This document shows, piece after piece, positions 24,171-33,494 of a stretch of DNA of 64,000 nt. The stretch lies in contig NC_018866.1 in NCBI RefSeq assembly GCF_000305775.1, positions 2,995,001-3,059,000 of the forward strand. Reading direction: 5' to 3'. The first letter of the stretch is position 1, and the number at the start of each line of letters is the position of its first letter. Source of the DNA: Dehalobacter sp. DCA (GTDB lineage: Bacteria > Bacillota > Desulfitobacteriia > Desulfitobacteriales > Syntrophobotulaceae). Position numbers and translations under genes: made by a program. The notes beneath the pieces are model-generated. The model was not told where the DNA came from, ran no database searches, and worked only from the letters and a program-made list of their open reading frames with translations.

Positions 24171-25157
24171 TTAACCAATTCTTCCTTCACTGATATACGC
24201 CGCAATCTCCGGTGCAAAATATGTGATTAGCATATCGGTTCCTGCCCGAAAAAAACTCACGGTCGTTTCGCAGATCATCGCGGCTTCATCAATCATTCCG
24301 GCCTTGGCTGCGGCCTTAATCATGCTGTACTCTCCGCTGACACTGTAAGCAGCCAGGGGAAGGTCAAATGTCTCTTTGAGCTTGGCAATCACATCCAGGT
24401 AAGCCAGAGCCGGTTTGACCATCAAAATGTCCGCCCCTTCCAGCACATCAAGTTCAGATTCCCGGACGGCTTCCCGCAGATTATGATAATCCATTTGATA
24501 AGTTTTCCGGTCTCCGAAAGACGGTGTGCATCCGGCTGCCTCCCGAAAAGGTCCATAGAAGGAGGATGCATACTTGGCCGAATAGGACATAATCGGTAGG
24601 GTCGTAAAATGGTGTTGGTCCAACGCTTCGCGGATGGCTTGTACCCGTCCATCCATCATATCGGATGGCGCTACCATATCTGCACCGGCCTGGGCATGGG
24701 ATACTGCCACTTTGGCCAGTATTGACAGAGTGCCGTCATTATCCACTTCCTTGCCTTTTAATAGGCCACAATGTCCGTGACTGGTATATTCGCAAAGGCA
24801 TACATCTGTAATGACATTAATCTGTGGAAAGCTCGACTTGATTTTCCGAACAGCCTGCTGCAGGGCACCGTTTTCGTTATAGGCCTCACTTCCGGTCTCA
24901 TCCTTGCGACTGTGCTCCGGTACCCCGAAAAGCAGAACACTGCCGATACCAGCCTTGATGACGGTTTCCACCGTATGTTCAACCCGGTCCGGGCTGTAGC
25001 GCTTCTGGCCGTCCATCGCTTCGATATTTTCTTCAATTGCACTACCTTCCTTGATAAATATCGGGTAGATCAGGGCACTTTTAGAAAGACGAGTTTCACG
25101 TACCAACTCCCGGGTAACGTTGTCTTTTCTAAGTCTTCTAGGTCTGATCACTTCCAT
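24171..25157 (-). CDS. hemB: Porphobilinogen synthase (5-aminolevulinate dehydratase)
   Basis: Condenses two 5-aminolevulinates to porphobilinogen; 328 residues from ATG 25157, which follows AAAGGAGGT. The frame upstream to 25205 overlaps the cobA-hemD end and is not conserved. Active-site lysines lie in SYSAKYASSFYGPFREAAG and ILMVKPALAYLD. The metal site CLCEYTSHGHCG has the Cys-rich zinc form. The gene is part of the hem block inside the cobalamin operon. Confidence 0.97.
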   Translation of the reverse strand: MEVIRPRRLRKDNVTRELVRETRLSKSALIYPIFIKEGSAIEENIEAMDGQKRYSPDRVEHTVETVIKAGIGSVLLFGVPEHSRKDETGSEAYNENGALQQAVRKIKSSFPQINVITDVCLCEYTSHGHCGLLKGKEVDNDGTLSILAKVAVSHAQAGADMVAPSDMMDGRVQAIREALDQHHFTTLPIMSYSAKYASSFYGPFREAAGCTPSFGDRKTYQMDYHNLREAVRESELDVLEGADILMVKPALAYLDVIAKLKETFDLPLAAYSVSGEYSMIKAAAKAGMIDEAAMICETTVSFFRAGTDMLITYFAPEIAAYISEGRIG

Positions 25158-25185
25158 CGGTACCTCCTTTAGCTGCCATTTACTG

Positions 25186-26685
25186 CTACTGCGAGATTGC
25201 CTCAATCATACTGTCCAAAGTAGCTTTTTCGGCAATAATACACTTCATCCCGTGACTTCGGGCGGCTTTGGCTGTTTCTTCACCAATGCAAACTGCCGTC
25301 ACCTTTGTAAAATCCAGCTGCGGCAGGGCATTGACAAATCCTCCTACTGTCGAAGCACTTGTAAATGCCGCATAATCAAAATCATAGGACAGGATTATTT
25401 CTTTTGAAAAAATACTGCTGTCCGATTCGTAGAACGTGTCATAAACCGGAATATCTTCATAGCAGATTCCCTCTTGATCAAAAATACGGTTCAAATCTTC
25501 CGAGCCCTCCCTGGCCCGTAAGACCAACACTTTTTCTCCAGGTGCCAGAACGTTGACGAGGCCGCTGGCAAGGCTGGCGACGTTATAGCTTTCCGGCATA
25601 TACTCAATGCGAAGGCCGCGCTGGGTAAACACCTTGGCCGTTCCGGCTCCGATAACCGCGATCTTAATCCCGTACAGGTCACGGATGTCTCTCCCCATTT
25701 CGTACATTCTGTCAAAGAGAGCCTCTACGCCGGCCGCGCTGGAAAAAACAAGCCAGTTATATTCTCTGATCCGCTCCAGTGCAGCATTGAATGCTTTATT
25801 GTCGCTTATTGGTCTGGTTTGGATACATGGGAATTCCAAAGCTTCCCCGCCAAGATCTCGGATCTTCTGACTAAGGACGGAATTAAGTTTTTCCGGACGT
25901 GTTACCACTACACGTTTACCTGCAAGCGGACGCTTCCCTGCCCATTCGAAATTCTCGGACAAGGAACAGACCTGGCCGATTACGATAACAGATGGGTTGC
26001 GGATTTCCGCCTTTGCAGCGTCACCCGGCAGGTTGCCGACTGTCGTCAGAAGCTTGCGCTGTCTTGCTGTCGTCCCTCTTTCGATGACCGCCGCCGGCAT
26101 ATCCGAAGCCATTCCAGCATCCAGCAGCCCTTCGGAAATACTTTTGATCGCCGATACTCCCATCAGGAATACCAACGTTCCTTTCATGTTTACAGCAGCC
26201 TGAAAATCAATATTCGGAGTCTCGCCCTCTTTTGTATGTCCGGTAATGATATGCAGGGAAGAACAAAAGTCCCTGTGGGTTACCGGGATTCCTGCATAGG
26301 CAGGAACCGCGATGGCCGATGTCACCCCCGGTACTACCTCGAACGGAACCTGATGTTCCTGGAGCAGTTCCAATTCCTCTCCGCCACGTCCGAACATAAA
26401 CGGATCTCCGCCCTTCAGACGAACGACTGTCCTGCCTTCCAGGGCTTCTTCCAGCAGAATCCGGTTGATCTCGTCCTGCGGGATACGATGATAGGTCGGT
26501 AGCTTGCCGACATCTATTTTTTTTACGTCTTTAGGGATTAAATTGAGGATTTCAATACCTACAAGCTTGTCGTAGATGACAACCTCTGCATTCTGAAGAA
26601 CACGCAGCCCTTTTACGGTGAGCAGTCCTGCATCAGACGGGCCTGCCCCAACCAGCCAAACTTTTCCCGTTCTCTTTTGCTCCAT
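25186..26685 (-). CDS. cobA-hemD: Uroporphyrinogen-III C-methyltransferase / uroporphyrinogen-III synthase fusion (CobA-HemD)
   Basis: 499-residue fusion of two consecutive steps. Residues about 1-245 are the SAM-dependent uroporphyrinogen III methylase (VWLVGAGPSDAGLLTVKGL, VRLKGGDPFMFGRGGEEL, VPGVTSAIAVPAYAGIPVTHR), which makes precorrin-2. Residues about 250-499 are HemD (GKRVVVTRPEKLN, WLVFSSAAGVEALF, AFTSASTVGGF), which closes and inverts ring D. The fusion is common in Firmicutes. Its ATG directly follows the hemC stop codon. Confidence 0.95.
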   Translation of the reverse strand: MEQKRTGKVWLVGAGPSDAGLLTVKGLRVLQNAEVVIYDKLVGIEILNLIPKDVKKIDVGKLPTYHRIPQDEINRILLEEALEGRTVVRLKGGDPFMFGRGGEELELLQEHQVPFEVVPGVTSAIAVPAYAGIPVTHRDFCSSLHIITGHTKEGETPNIDFQAAVNMKGTLVFLMGVSAIKSISEGLLDAGMASDMPAAVIERGTTARQRKLLTTVGNLPGDAAKAEIRNPSVIVIGQVCSLSENFEWAGKRPLAGKRVVVTRPEKLNSVLSQKIRDLGGEALEFPCIQTRPISDNKAFNAALERIREYNWLVFSSAAGVEALFDRMYEMGRDIRDLYGIKIAVIGAGTAKVFTQRGLRIEYMPESYNVASLASGLVNVLAPGEKVLVLRAREGSEDLNRIFDQEGICYEDIPVYDTFYESDSSIFSKEIILSYDFDYAAFTSASTVGGFVNALPQLDFTKVTAVCIGEETAKAARSHGMKCIIAEKATLDSMIEAISQ

Positions 26686-27582
26686 TTATCTTACCTCCGC
26701 AAGTAGTCTCGTTGCCAATCTGTATCCTATTTCTGCCGCATCCCTGCGGTCGCCAGTCATGCTGCCTTTGGCCTTTTCACCGGTTTCAACATCGACATAG
26801 AGGCCGGTAATCCTGACTTGTGTACCATGCACTTCGGCGAATGCCGCAGCAGGTGAACTGCACCCGCCGTCAAGTTTTTGAATAAAGGCTCTTTCAGCCA
26901 GGGCTGCTGTCTGAGCATCTTTGTCGTTGATACACGCCAAAAAGCTGAGATCCTCGCCTTTTCTGCCCTGAATCGCCAGGATTCCCTGTCCGGCAGAAGG
27001 GATCATTTCCTCTGTTGAAAACACCCTACTGATACGGGTTTCCAGTGACAGCCGCTTAAGTCCTGCGAAAGCCAGCAGCAGAGCACTGAATTCACCCTCG
27101 TCCAGCTTTTTGAGCCGGGTAAGTACGTTGCCCCGCACAGGCTTGACATCTAAACCCGGATACAGATCTAAAAACTGGATTGTTCGGCGTGCGCTGGAAC
27201 AACCAACAGCCTTTTCTTTGTCTAGATTTTCTATAGATCCTGTCCCCTGCGGCAGAACCAGTACATCCCGGGGATCTTCTCTTTTAGAAAATGCCGTAAT
27301 CGGCAGGTCCTCCGGTATTTCTGCCGGCATATCCTTTAAACTGTGAACAGCGATATCAATTACACCTTGACAGAGGGCCCTGTCCAGTTCTTTCACAAAA
27401 AGGCCTTTTCCTCCTATTTTGTCCAACGTCTGTTCCAAAATAACGTCCCCTGTGGTCTTCATGGTAATAAGCTCAAGTTCCAGTTCAGGATGATTTCTCC
27501 GGATCTGCTCCATAACAAATTGTGACTGGATCACCGCCAGCCTGCTTTCTCGGCTGCCGACAATTATTTTTCTTTTTCCCAT
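26686..27582 (-). CDS. hemC: Hydroxymethylbilane synthase (porphobilinogen deaminase)
   Basis: Polymerises four porphobilinogens into hydroxymethylbilane; 298 residues. Motifs: VGSRESRLAVIQSQFV at the N-terminus, TTGDVILEQTLDKIGGKGLFVKELD, AVHSLKDMPAE, and the dipyrromethane-cofactor Cys in LDGGCSSPAAAFAE (about 240-253). It directly abuts cobA-hemD downstream and is separated by about 77 bases from the cbiJ-sirC gene upstream. Confidence 0.97.
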   Translation of the reverse strand: MGKRKIIVGSRESRLAVIQSQFVMEQIRRNHPELELELITMKTTGDVILEQTLDKIGGKGLFVKELDRALCQGVIDIAVHSLKDMPAEIPEDLPITAFSKREDPRDVLVLPQGTGSIENLDKEKAVGCSSARRTIQFLDLYPGLDVKPVRGNVLTRLKKLDEGEFSALLLAFAGLKRLSLETRISRVFSTEEMIPSAGQGILAIQGRKGEDLSFLACINDKDAQTAALAERAFIQKLDGGCSSPAAAFAEVHGTQVRITGLYVDVETGEKAKGSMTGDRRDAAEIGYRLATRLLAEVR

Positions 27583-27659
27583 TCGGCTACCTCTATTCTC
27601 ATTTAATCAAAAGTTACTTATTGTTCGTTTATTTCATTATGTTATTTATTGGTCATTAT

Positions 27660-28991
27660 TTATTCGTCCAAGTGTTCATTCATGTATAGCCTCAGCTTCT
27701 CTGCTGTCTTCTTAGCCTTCGTGTGGTCTTCCCCGCTGGCCGTGAGCCCGATCACCACATTTCCCTTCCTTACCACTGCCGGGAAATAGAACGTACATAG
27801 CTCCTTACGATCTGCGACACTGACAGGGATTCCATACCGGGTGCATTCTTCGGCAATTTGACGGTTTACTTGTGTTTCATTGGTTACTGCCAGAACCAGG
27901 TCAGCCCCATTACAGTCCCCTTCCTGATACTTGCGACAGAACAAAGTGACTTTTTCATTACCTGCCAATTCTTGTTTAAGTTCCGGGACAAGTTCGGGAG
28001 TAATCACGATCATGTCGGCATTAAATGGCAGCAAGGTCCTGATTCTTCTTGTTGCAATCTTTCCGCCCCCAAAGACAACGATCTTTTTATTCTGAAGAGG
28101 AACAAAAAGGGGAAACCAAAGCTGATTCGAGTGCTTTTCCAGAGAATAGTCCCTGGCAAGCTTCTGCAAAATCTGTTCCTGGCTGCAAAATGTACACTGT
28201 TGCGCATCTTCTTTCTCATCTATTTTACCTGGATGTTCCAGTGTCTCTGGTTGTTCCGGCCGCCTGATGAGAACCACCGTAATTCCCAGCTCGCGCGCTG
28301 CTTCAATTTTTTCCTGGAATCCTCCGGTCTCTCCAGAGTCTTTTGTCACCAGAAATCTTGCTTGGGATGCTTTCAGCATGGCAATATTCAGCTCTTTGGA
28401 AAATGGACCCTGCATATAGCTTATATTAGACTTCTTAAAGCCCAGCTTCTCACACTTCTCCATTACATCCTGCATCGGAAGGACCCTGGCAAATACCCGC
28501 TCCTGATAGTCCTTGATTCCGGTAAACGTTTTAATCTCCTTGCTTCCGCAGCTCAGAAAAATGTTTCCGGTCTTATCATTTAATACCCGTACTGCATCCT
28601 CGCTGTTGTCTGCATAGATCATGTTTTCCAATATATTCGCGTCAAATGATGAATCATTCGGGACCAATCTACCCGGTTCCCTTTGCAGCCGGATGTAATC
28701 CGTTGCGGTTTCGCGGCAAGCTTCACAGATATTGTCTGTAACAATTCGGGCGTAAGGATGTGTTGTATCGATCACGCAGTCCGGCTTAACCTCCCAGATC
28801 AAAGCGATCATTTCCTCCCTGTTCAAACGTCCGGCCTGAATGTGAATATTTTTATCCGGCTGGATCAGTTCCCTGCCATAATCCGTGGCAACCGAAACAT
28901 AGACTTCAGCATTGCTAAGACGCAGCTCATCAATCAGCTCCCTGCCTTCAGTTGTCCCGGCAATGATCCAAAATACCGGTTTCTTGATCAT
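27660..28991 (-). CDS. CbiJ-SirC fusion: cobalt-precorrin-6A reductase joined to precorrin-2 dehydrogenase
   Basis: 443 residues with two recognisable enzymes. The first ~250 residues are CbiJ/CobK (FWIIAGTTEGRELIDELRL, CVIDTTHPYARIVTDNICEA, VLIRRPEQPE), which reduces precorrin-6A. A linker with a CTFC pair follows. From about 290, an NAD-binding SirC/Met8-type domain appears (NKKIVVFGGGKIATRRIRTLLPFNADMIVITPEL, LVLAVTNETQVNRQIAEECTRYGIPVSVADR, FYFPAVVRKGNVVIGLTASGE), which oxidises precorrin-2 to sirohydrochlorin. The ATG overlaps the cbiH stop codon (ATGA). Confidence 0.9.
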   Translation of the reverse strand: MIKKPVFWIIAGTTEGRELIDELRLSNAEVYVSVATDYGRELIQPDKNIHIQAGRLNREEMIALIWEVKPDCVIDTTHPYARIVTDNICEACRETATDYIRLQREPGRLVPNDSSFDANILENMIYADNSEDAVRVLNDKTGNIFLSCGSKEIKTFTGIKDYQERVFARVLPMQDVMEKCEKLGFKKSNISYMQGPFSKELNIAMLKASQARFLVTKDSGETGGFQEKIEAARELGITVVLIRRPEQPETLEHPGKIDEKEDAQQCTFCSQEQILQKLARDYSLEKHSNQLWFPLFVPLQNKKIVVFGGGKIATRRIRTLLPFNADMIVITPELVPELKQELAGNEKVTLFCRKYQEGDCNGADLVLAVTNETQVNRQIAEECTRYGIPVSVADRKELCTFYFPAVVRKGNVVIGLTASGEDHTKAKKTAEKLRLYMNEHLDE

Positions 28992-29716
28992 TTCTTATAT
29001 CCTCTCGGCGTTACCAGTTTGTTATTAATGATCCTTGTCTGTGAATTCCCAATAATGACAGTCGTAAACATATCAACTTTCTTTTCTCTCAATTCAGTCA
29101 GACTGGAAACAATCTCATAATTCTCGCCCTCTCTACCGATGCTGCGGACAATGCCCGCCGGCAAGTTAGCATCCTGATGACGCATCACAATATCGCAGGC
29201 CCTTTTCAGATAATCGTGTCTTTTCATGCTCGATGGATTATAGAGCACAATGACAAAGTCTCCCTGAGCTGCTGCTGCAAGCCTAGCCTCAATCTTCTCC
29301 CACGGCGTTAATAGATCACTGAGGCTGATGACTGCAAAGTCATGAATGAGTGGCGCTCCGAGAACAGCTGCACCGCTGCAGGCTGCTGTAATTCCTGGTA
29401 TCACTTCGACCTCGAGGAAAGGATATGGCTCTGCAAGCTCCAGCACGATTCCTGCCATGCCATAGACTCCGGCATCCCCGCTCGAGACCACAGCAACCGT
29501 TGCGCCTTCCAGCGCCTTTTCAACCGCGGTCCTGCAGCGATCCACCTCTTTCTTCATCGGCGTAGCAATTAACTTTTTATCTGGAAACTGATCCTTGATT
29601 AAATCGATATAAAGCGTATATCCGACTAAAATATCACTGGCCTTAAGCGCTTCCTGCGCGCGGTTTGTCATTTGCTCCGGTCCGCCTGGTCCTAATCCCA
29701 CGACATATATTTTCAT
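28988..29716 (-). CDS. cbiH: Cobalt-precorrin-3B C17-methyltransferase
   Basis: Tetrapyrrole methylase of 242 residues that methylates C17 with ring contraction. Motifs: YVVGLGPGGPEQMTNRAQEAL, VSSGDAGVYGMAGIVLEL, VIPGITAACSGAAVLGAPLIHDFAVISLSDLLTPW and VLYNPSSMKRHDYL. The length is complete and no internal deletion is visible. It sits between hemA (8 bases upstream) and cbiJ-sirC (overlapping ATGA). Confidence 0.95.
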   Translation of the reverse strand: MKIYVVGLGPGGPEQMTNRAQEALKASDILVGYTLYIDLIKDQFPDKKLIATPMKKEVDRCRTAVEKALEGATVAVVSSGDAGVYGMAGIVLELAEPYPFLEVEVIPGITAACSGAAVLGAPLIHDFAVISLSDLLTPWEKIEARLAAAAQGDFVIVLYNPSSMKRHDYLKRACDIVMRHQDANLPAGIVRSIGREGENYEIVSSLTELREKKVDMFTTVIIGNSQTRIINNKLVTPRGYKK

Positions 29717-29724
29717 CGTCTGTC

Positions 29725-30966
29725 TTACCTAACTACTTTCTCTAAATTTGTAAAACATTCATCCCACAGATCTCGGTCAATGCTGTCCCTAAACCCAAAC
29801 AGCACCGAACTTACTGCCTTTTCTGCCACTTGCGCCAACCTGTTTTCAAAGGATGCTTTGTCTTGGTCGCTTAAATTCAGGTACGCAAGATCTTTTTGCA
29901 AATTCCGGCATATCCTTTCCGATGTTGAATTGGATATGCTTTGCAGGAGCGGCAGATAACTGCGGATTTCAAATGATTCTATAAATTTGTCGATATGTTC
30001 ATCAATAATTTCATAAGCCGCTGCTAAAGCATTCTGGTTTCTGAGCTCTGCCTTCCCTAGACCCAAATTGTCCATATCCAGTAATGTAATATTCTCCATA
30101 TCTCCGACTTTCGGTTCGATATCCCTCGGTACTGCCAGATCACAAAAGATTCTTGGCCTATGATTCTGCGCCAGAGCTGAAATTAAGGCATCCGCTTTAA
30201 TCGTATAATGTGGGCTGGACGTCACGCTTACCACCACATCCATGTCGGCTATCACAGTATGGCGTTTTTCGTAATCCACGCCCGTACATTGTTTCGGTAA
30301 TAAATAAGCTCCGTGTTTACGCTGTCTTAAGGTGATCAAAACCTCCGCCCCGCAATCTGCAAGCTGTGCGGCGACAATCTTTCCCATCTCGCCGTTGCCA
30401 ATGACCAGACACCGCTTTTCCCCCAAGTCAGGAAAGACTTCCTGGATCCGCTCCAGAGCTTTCGTTGCTACCGATACATCCGTCGTCGTCAGCTGAATCT
30501 GTGTTTTTACCTTCTTCGCTGAGGTTATGGCCATCTGAAAAAGTTTTTCCAGATAAAGGTCAGCAGTACCTGTTTCTCTGGCCTCTTCAATGGCTTTTTT
30601 AATTTGGGACAAAATTTGGCTTTCTCCCCAAATCTGGGACTTCAATCCGCAGGCAGTTTGAAAGAGGTGAACAAAGGCCTCACGGGACTGCCGAATAACA
30701 AATAAGCGCTCATATTTATCCCTGTCTTCTTTCTCAATTCGCTTCAGACCGTAGAGAATTTCTTTCAAATTAACTAGAGATCCTTCATTTTCGCTGACCC
30801 ATAGCTCCGTACGGTTGCAGGTGGATATAATTACAGCGCCTTCCACACCATAATTATTTACAGCAGCCTCCATGGCCTGTCTGCTTTGAATCGGTGTAAA
30901 GGCAAACATTTCACGTTCCTTTAATGATGCTTTTTCATGATCGATCCCGATCATTCTAATATTCAA
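29725..30966 (-). CDS. hemA: Glutamyl-tRNA reductase
   Basis: First committed step of the C5 pathway: reduction of glutamyl-tRNA to glutamate-1-semialdehyde with NADPH. About 413 residues. The catalytic Cys is in VIISTCNRTELWV, the NADPH domain has CLVIGNGEMGKIVAAQLADCGAEVLITLRQR, and the C-terminal helical dimerisation part ends the protein. The likely start is TTG 30966, five bases behind GGAGGG, which overlaps the cbiG end; an upstream ATG at 30993 has no support. Its place in the operon gives the riboswitch control over precursor supply. Confidence 0.95.
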   Translation of the reverse strand: MNIRMIGIDHEKASLKEREMFAFTPIQSRQAMEAAVNNYGVEGAVIISTCNRTELWVSENEGSLVNLKEILYGLKRIEKEDRDKYERLFVIRQSREAFVHLFQTACGLKSQIWGESQILSQIKKAIEEARETGTADLYLEKLFQMAITSAKKVKTQIQLTTTDVSVATKALERIQEVFPDLGEKRCLVIGNGEMGKIVAAQLADCGAEVLITLRQRKHGAYLLPKQCTGVDYEKRHTVIADMDVVVSVTSSPHYTIKADALISALAQNHRPRIFCDLAVPRDIEPKVGDMENITLLDMDNLGLGKAELRNQNALAAAYEIIDEHIDKFIESFEIRSYLPLLQSISNSTSERICRNLQKDLAYLNLSDQDKASFENRLAQVAEKAVSSVLFGFRDSIDRDLWDECFTNLEKVVR

Positions 30967-32014
30967 AGCTAACCCTCCATTCCTTCTGAGCAAGAGCTAT
31001 TGTTACCCCATTCCCAGATACTTTTCGGCTAATCAGCCCTCCGCCTGCGCTTACCATTAAGGCAGCCCGCTCACAGACATTGCCGACACCGGTGATACTG
31101 CTTACAAATTCCGATTCTGTATACTTGCCTGGTACGGAAAGAAGTTCATCTGAACTAAAAAAATGCAGTGGCAGATTATTTTTTGCGGCAAAATCAAGCA
31201 GCCCCTGTTCTTTTGTTTTGAGGTCAATACTGGCAATACCCGCGATGGCCTGAAAGCTGATGCTATTCTTGCTCAACTGCTCAACGACAAGATCCTCAAT
31301 ACACTGCAGCGGCGTACCCCTTCGGCAGCCAATTCCGAGATACACCGTCCGGGGAACGATATTCAGCGTTATGGGATAGGGTTTTAATCTGTCATTCAAA
31401 GAAACACAAATGCCAATACCCATGTTATTTTCATTCTTCTCCAATAAACGCGGCATCTCTCCTTCTATGTCCAGCTCGCTATAAAACCCGACCGGCTTTT
31501 CTGCTAATAGTCGTGCCGAAATTTCTTTCGCTGCTTTCAGATCCGAAATCCAGGCGTCATGGAAAGCTGCCCATTCATCGACCGAAAAAAGCCTGTTTAT
31601 ATCCGTTGCAGTCGTTATCACAGGGATTGCATTTAGCGCTTCGGATATCCTGTCCGCCAGCATGTTGGCGCCGCCGATGTGGCCGGAGAGGAGCGGTATA
31701 ACGAACCGTCCCTTTTCGTCAATACACAAAACAGCCGGATCTTTCGTCTTGTCCTGAACAAAGGAGGCAATTGCCCTGACGGCAATCCCGCAGGCCCCAA
31801 CAAAAATTAGCGCATCTTTTCCTGCAAACTGTCTGCCTGTAAACACCTTTAAATCCGGGGCAATGGGCTCTGCCATGCCGGCTGTCTTGACGGTCCCGGT
31901 AAGTTTTTCCGGCTGATAGCAGGCGGTCTGATTGCCTTGTGAATCCAACAGTTCTTTTATTTTCAAGCTGAGAGCGACTCCATTGGCGGTAAAAGCCAGG
32001 ATGCTTATCTTCAT
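30956..32014 (-). CDS. cbiG: Cobalt-precorrin-5A hydrolase
   Basis: Opens the delta-lactone of cobalt-precorrin-5A and releases acetaldehyde; 352 residues from ATG 32014. The N-terminal part has FVGACGIAVRAIASFVQDKTKDPAVLCIDEKGRFVIPLLSGHIGGAN, and the C-terminal CbiG domain starts YLGIGCRRGTPLQCIEDLV. The ATG overlaps the cbiF stop (ATGA) and GAGGG lies upstream. Confidence 0.95.
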   Translation of the reverse strand: MKISILAFTANGVALSLKIKELLDSQGNQTACYQPEKLTGTVKTAGMAEPIAPDLKVFTGRQFAGKDALIFVGACGIAVRAIASFVQDKTKDPAVLCIDEKGRFVIPLLSGHIGGANMLADRISEALNAIPVITTATDINRLFSVDEWAAFHDAWISDLKAAKEISARLLAEKPVGFYSELDIEGEMPRLLEKNENNMGIGICVSLNDRLKPYPITLNIVPRTVYLGIGCRRGTPLQCIEDLVVEQLSKNSISFQAIAGIASIDLKTKEQGLLDFAAKNNLPLHFFSSDELLSVPGKYTESEFVSSITGVGNVCERAALMVSAGGGLISRKVSGNGVTIALAQKEWRVSFEY

Positions 32015-32796
32015 TTCAAACCCTCGGTCCAAGAAGGCAGTAGATCGTTTCCTTCCCGAAATTCATGCGTAAATGCCGGATCGTAAAGTTTAGATCTTTC
32101 GAAGTCGTTTCCCAAAAATCTGCCCACTAGAATCAAGGCCGTCTTCGTGATATTGTTCTCTTTGGCTGTGCTCGCCAATGTCCCTACCGTACAGCGAAAC
32201 TGCTTCTCATCCGGCCAGGTTGCCTTATAAACGATCGCTGCCGGAGTGTCAGCGGTGTACCCGCCCTCCATAAGCTTGGCACTTAAGTTTTCCAGCATCC
32301 CTGTACTTAAGAAAATTGCCATGGTTGCCTGGTGCGACGCCAGGAGAGCAATGTCTTCCTTAGCCGGTACCGGGGTCCTTCCTTCCATGCGGGTGATAAT
32401 TACAGTTTGGCTGATATCCGGCAATGTATACTCCTTCTTCAAGGAAGCAGCGGCTCCGAAAAACGAGCTGACTCCAGGTACGACTTCGTAATACAGACCC
32501 TCGGCATCAAGCAGATCCATCTGCTCACGGATCGCTCCGTAAATACTTGGATCGCCGGTATGCAGACGCACGACCAGTTTACCTGCCCGGGTGGCAGGAA
32601 CCATCACGGCAAGTACCTCTTCCAGTGTCATCCCGGCACTGTCGTAAACAGCGCATTCCTTCTTTGTAACATTCAATAGCTCCGGATTGACCAGCGAGCC
32701 TGCATAAATCACAACATCGGCCTGTTCCAAAAGCGTCTTTCCGCGAACTGTGATTAAATCTACCGCGCCCGGACCGGCCCCAATAAAATAAATCAT
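32011..32796 (-). CDS. cbiF: Cobalt-precorrin-4 C11-methyltransferase
   Basis: Tetrapyrrole methylase of 261 residues, from ATG 32796 behind AAGGAG. Motifs: MIYFIGAGPGAVDLITVRG, VRLHTGDPSIYGAIREQMDLL, VVPGVSSFFGAAASLKKEYTLP, and VIITRMEGRTPVP. The frame upstream to 32901 runs into cbiL and is not used. It overlaps cbiL and cbiG by ATGA junctions on both sides. Confidence 0.95.
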   Translation of the reverse strand: MIYFIGAGPGAVDLITVRGKTLLEQADVVIYAGSLVNPELLNVTKKECAVYDSAGMTLEEVLAVMVPATRAGKLVVRLHTGDPSIYGAIREQMDLLDAEGLYYEVVPGVSSFFGAAASLKKEYTLPDISQTVIITRMEGRTPVPAKEDIALLASHQATMAIFLSTGMLENLSAKLMEGGYTADTPAAIVYKATWPDEKQFRCTVGTLASTAKENNITKTALILVGRFLGNDFERSKLYDPAFTHEFREGNDLLPSWTEGLK

Positions 32797-33494
32797 CTGA
32801 CAATCTCCTTTTCTTTCACAATGATCGTGGAAAAATAGCTCGCTTTCCCCTCGGCTGCACCGATATCCTTTAAAACCCTCTCCGACGGCATCCCACAGCA
32901 TTCCACCATCTGGGTATGCTTAACCAGATCTTTGCTGATAAGTTCTTCCTTAACCTTACCAAATTCCCTTCCTGACTTCATCAGCACCTTGGTTCCGCTC
33001 CAATCTAGGTAATCAAAGGACCCTTCATAGGATGCGGGGATAATGTGCAACGGCTGGGCGCCCTCGCAGAGAGGCACATTGAGCCTTGCTGCTACAGCAC
33101 AGAAGGACGGGACCCCCGGAATCAGCCGGGCATCATAGCCTGCTTCCAAAACCCGGTTATGCAGATAAATATATGTGGAATAGATCGATGGATCCCCCAG
33201 CGTAAGAAAAGCCACAGATTTGTTTTGTTTGAGCTGGTCGATGATCTGTTCAGCTGCTTCCTGATGGCTTTGCTCCAGCATTTGGGCATCCCGTGTCATC
33301 GGCATGTAAAGTTCCAGTATTTCTTTTTTGGAGAGGTCCACAGCCTGTTTTGCAATATTCCAGGCGGTCATTTCTTTTTCATCCGTCCGCGGAACAGCAA
33401 TAAGATCTGCCTCGCTGATGATTCGGACGGCCTTTAAGGTCATCAGTTCAAAGTCTCCTGGGCCTACGCCTATTCCGTATAATGCTGCTTTCAT
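32793..33494 (-). CDS. cbiL: Cobalt-precorrin-2 C20-methyltransferase
   Basis: Tetrapyrrole methylase of 233 residues. It begins ALYGIGVGPGDFELMTLKAV and carries VAFLTLGDPSIYSTYIYLHNRVLEAG and LIPGVPSFCAVAARLNVPLCEG. It adds the C20 methyl that is later lost with ring contraction. The junctions to cbiD and cbiF are ATGA overlaps, so the three are translationally coupled. Confidence 0.95.
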   Translation of the reverse strand: MKAALYGIGVGPGDFELMTLKAVRIISEADLIAVPRTDEKEMTAWNIAKQAVDLSKKEILELYMPMTRDAQMLEQSHQEAAEQIIDQLKQNKSVAFLTLGDPSIYSTYIYLHNRVLEAGYDARLIPGVPSFCAVAARLNVPLCEGAQPLHIIPASYEGSFDYLDWSGTKVLMKSGREFGKVKEELISKDLVKHTQMVECCGMPSERVLKDIGAAEGKASYFSTIIVKEKEIVR

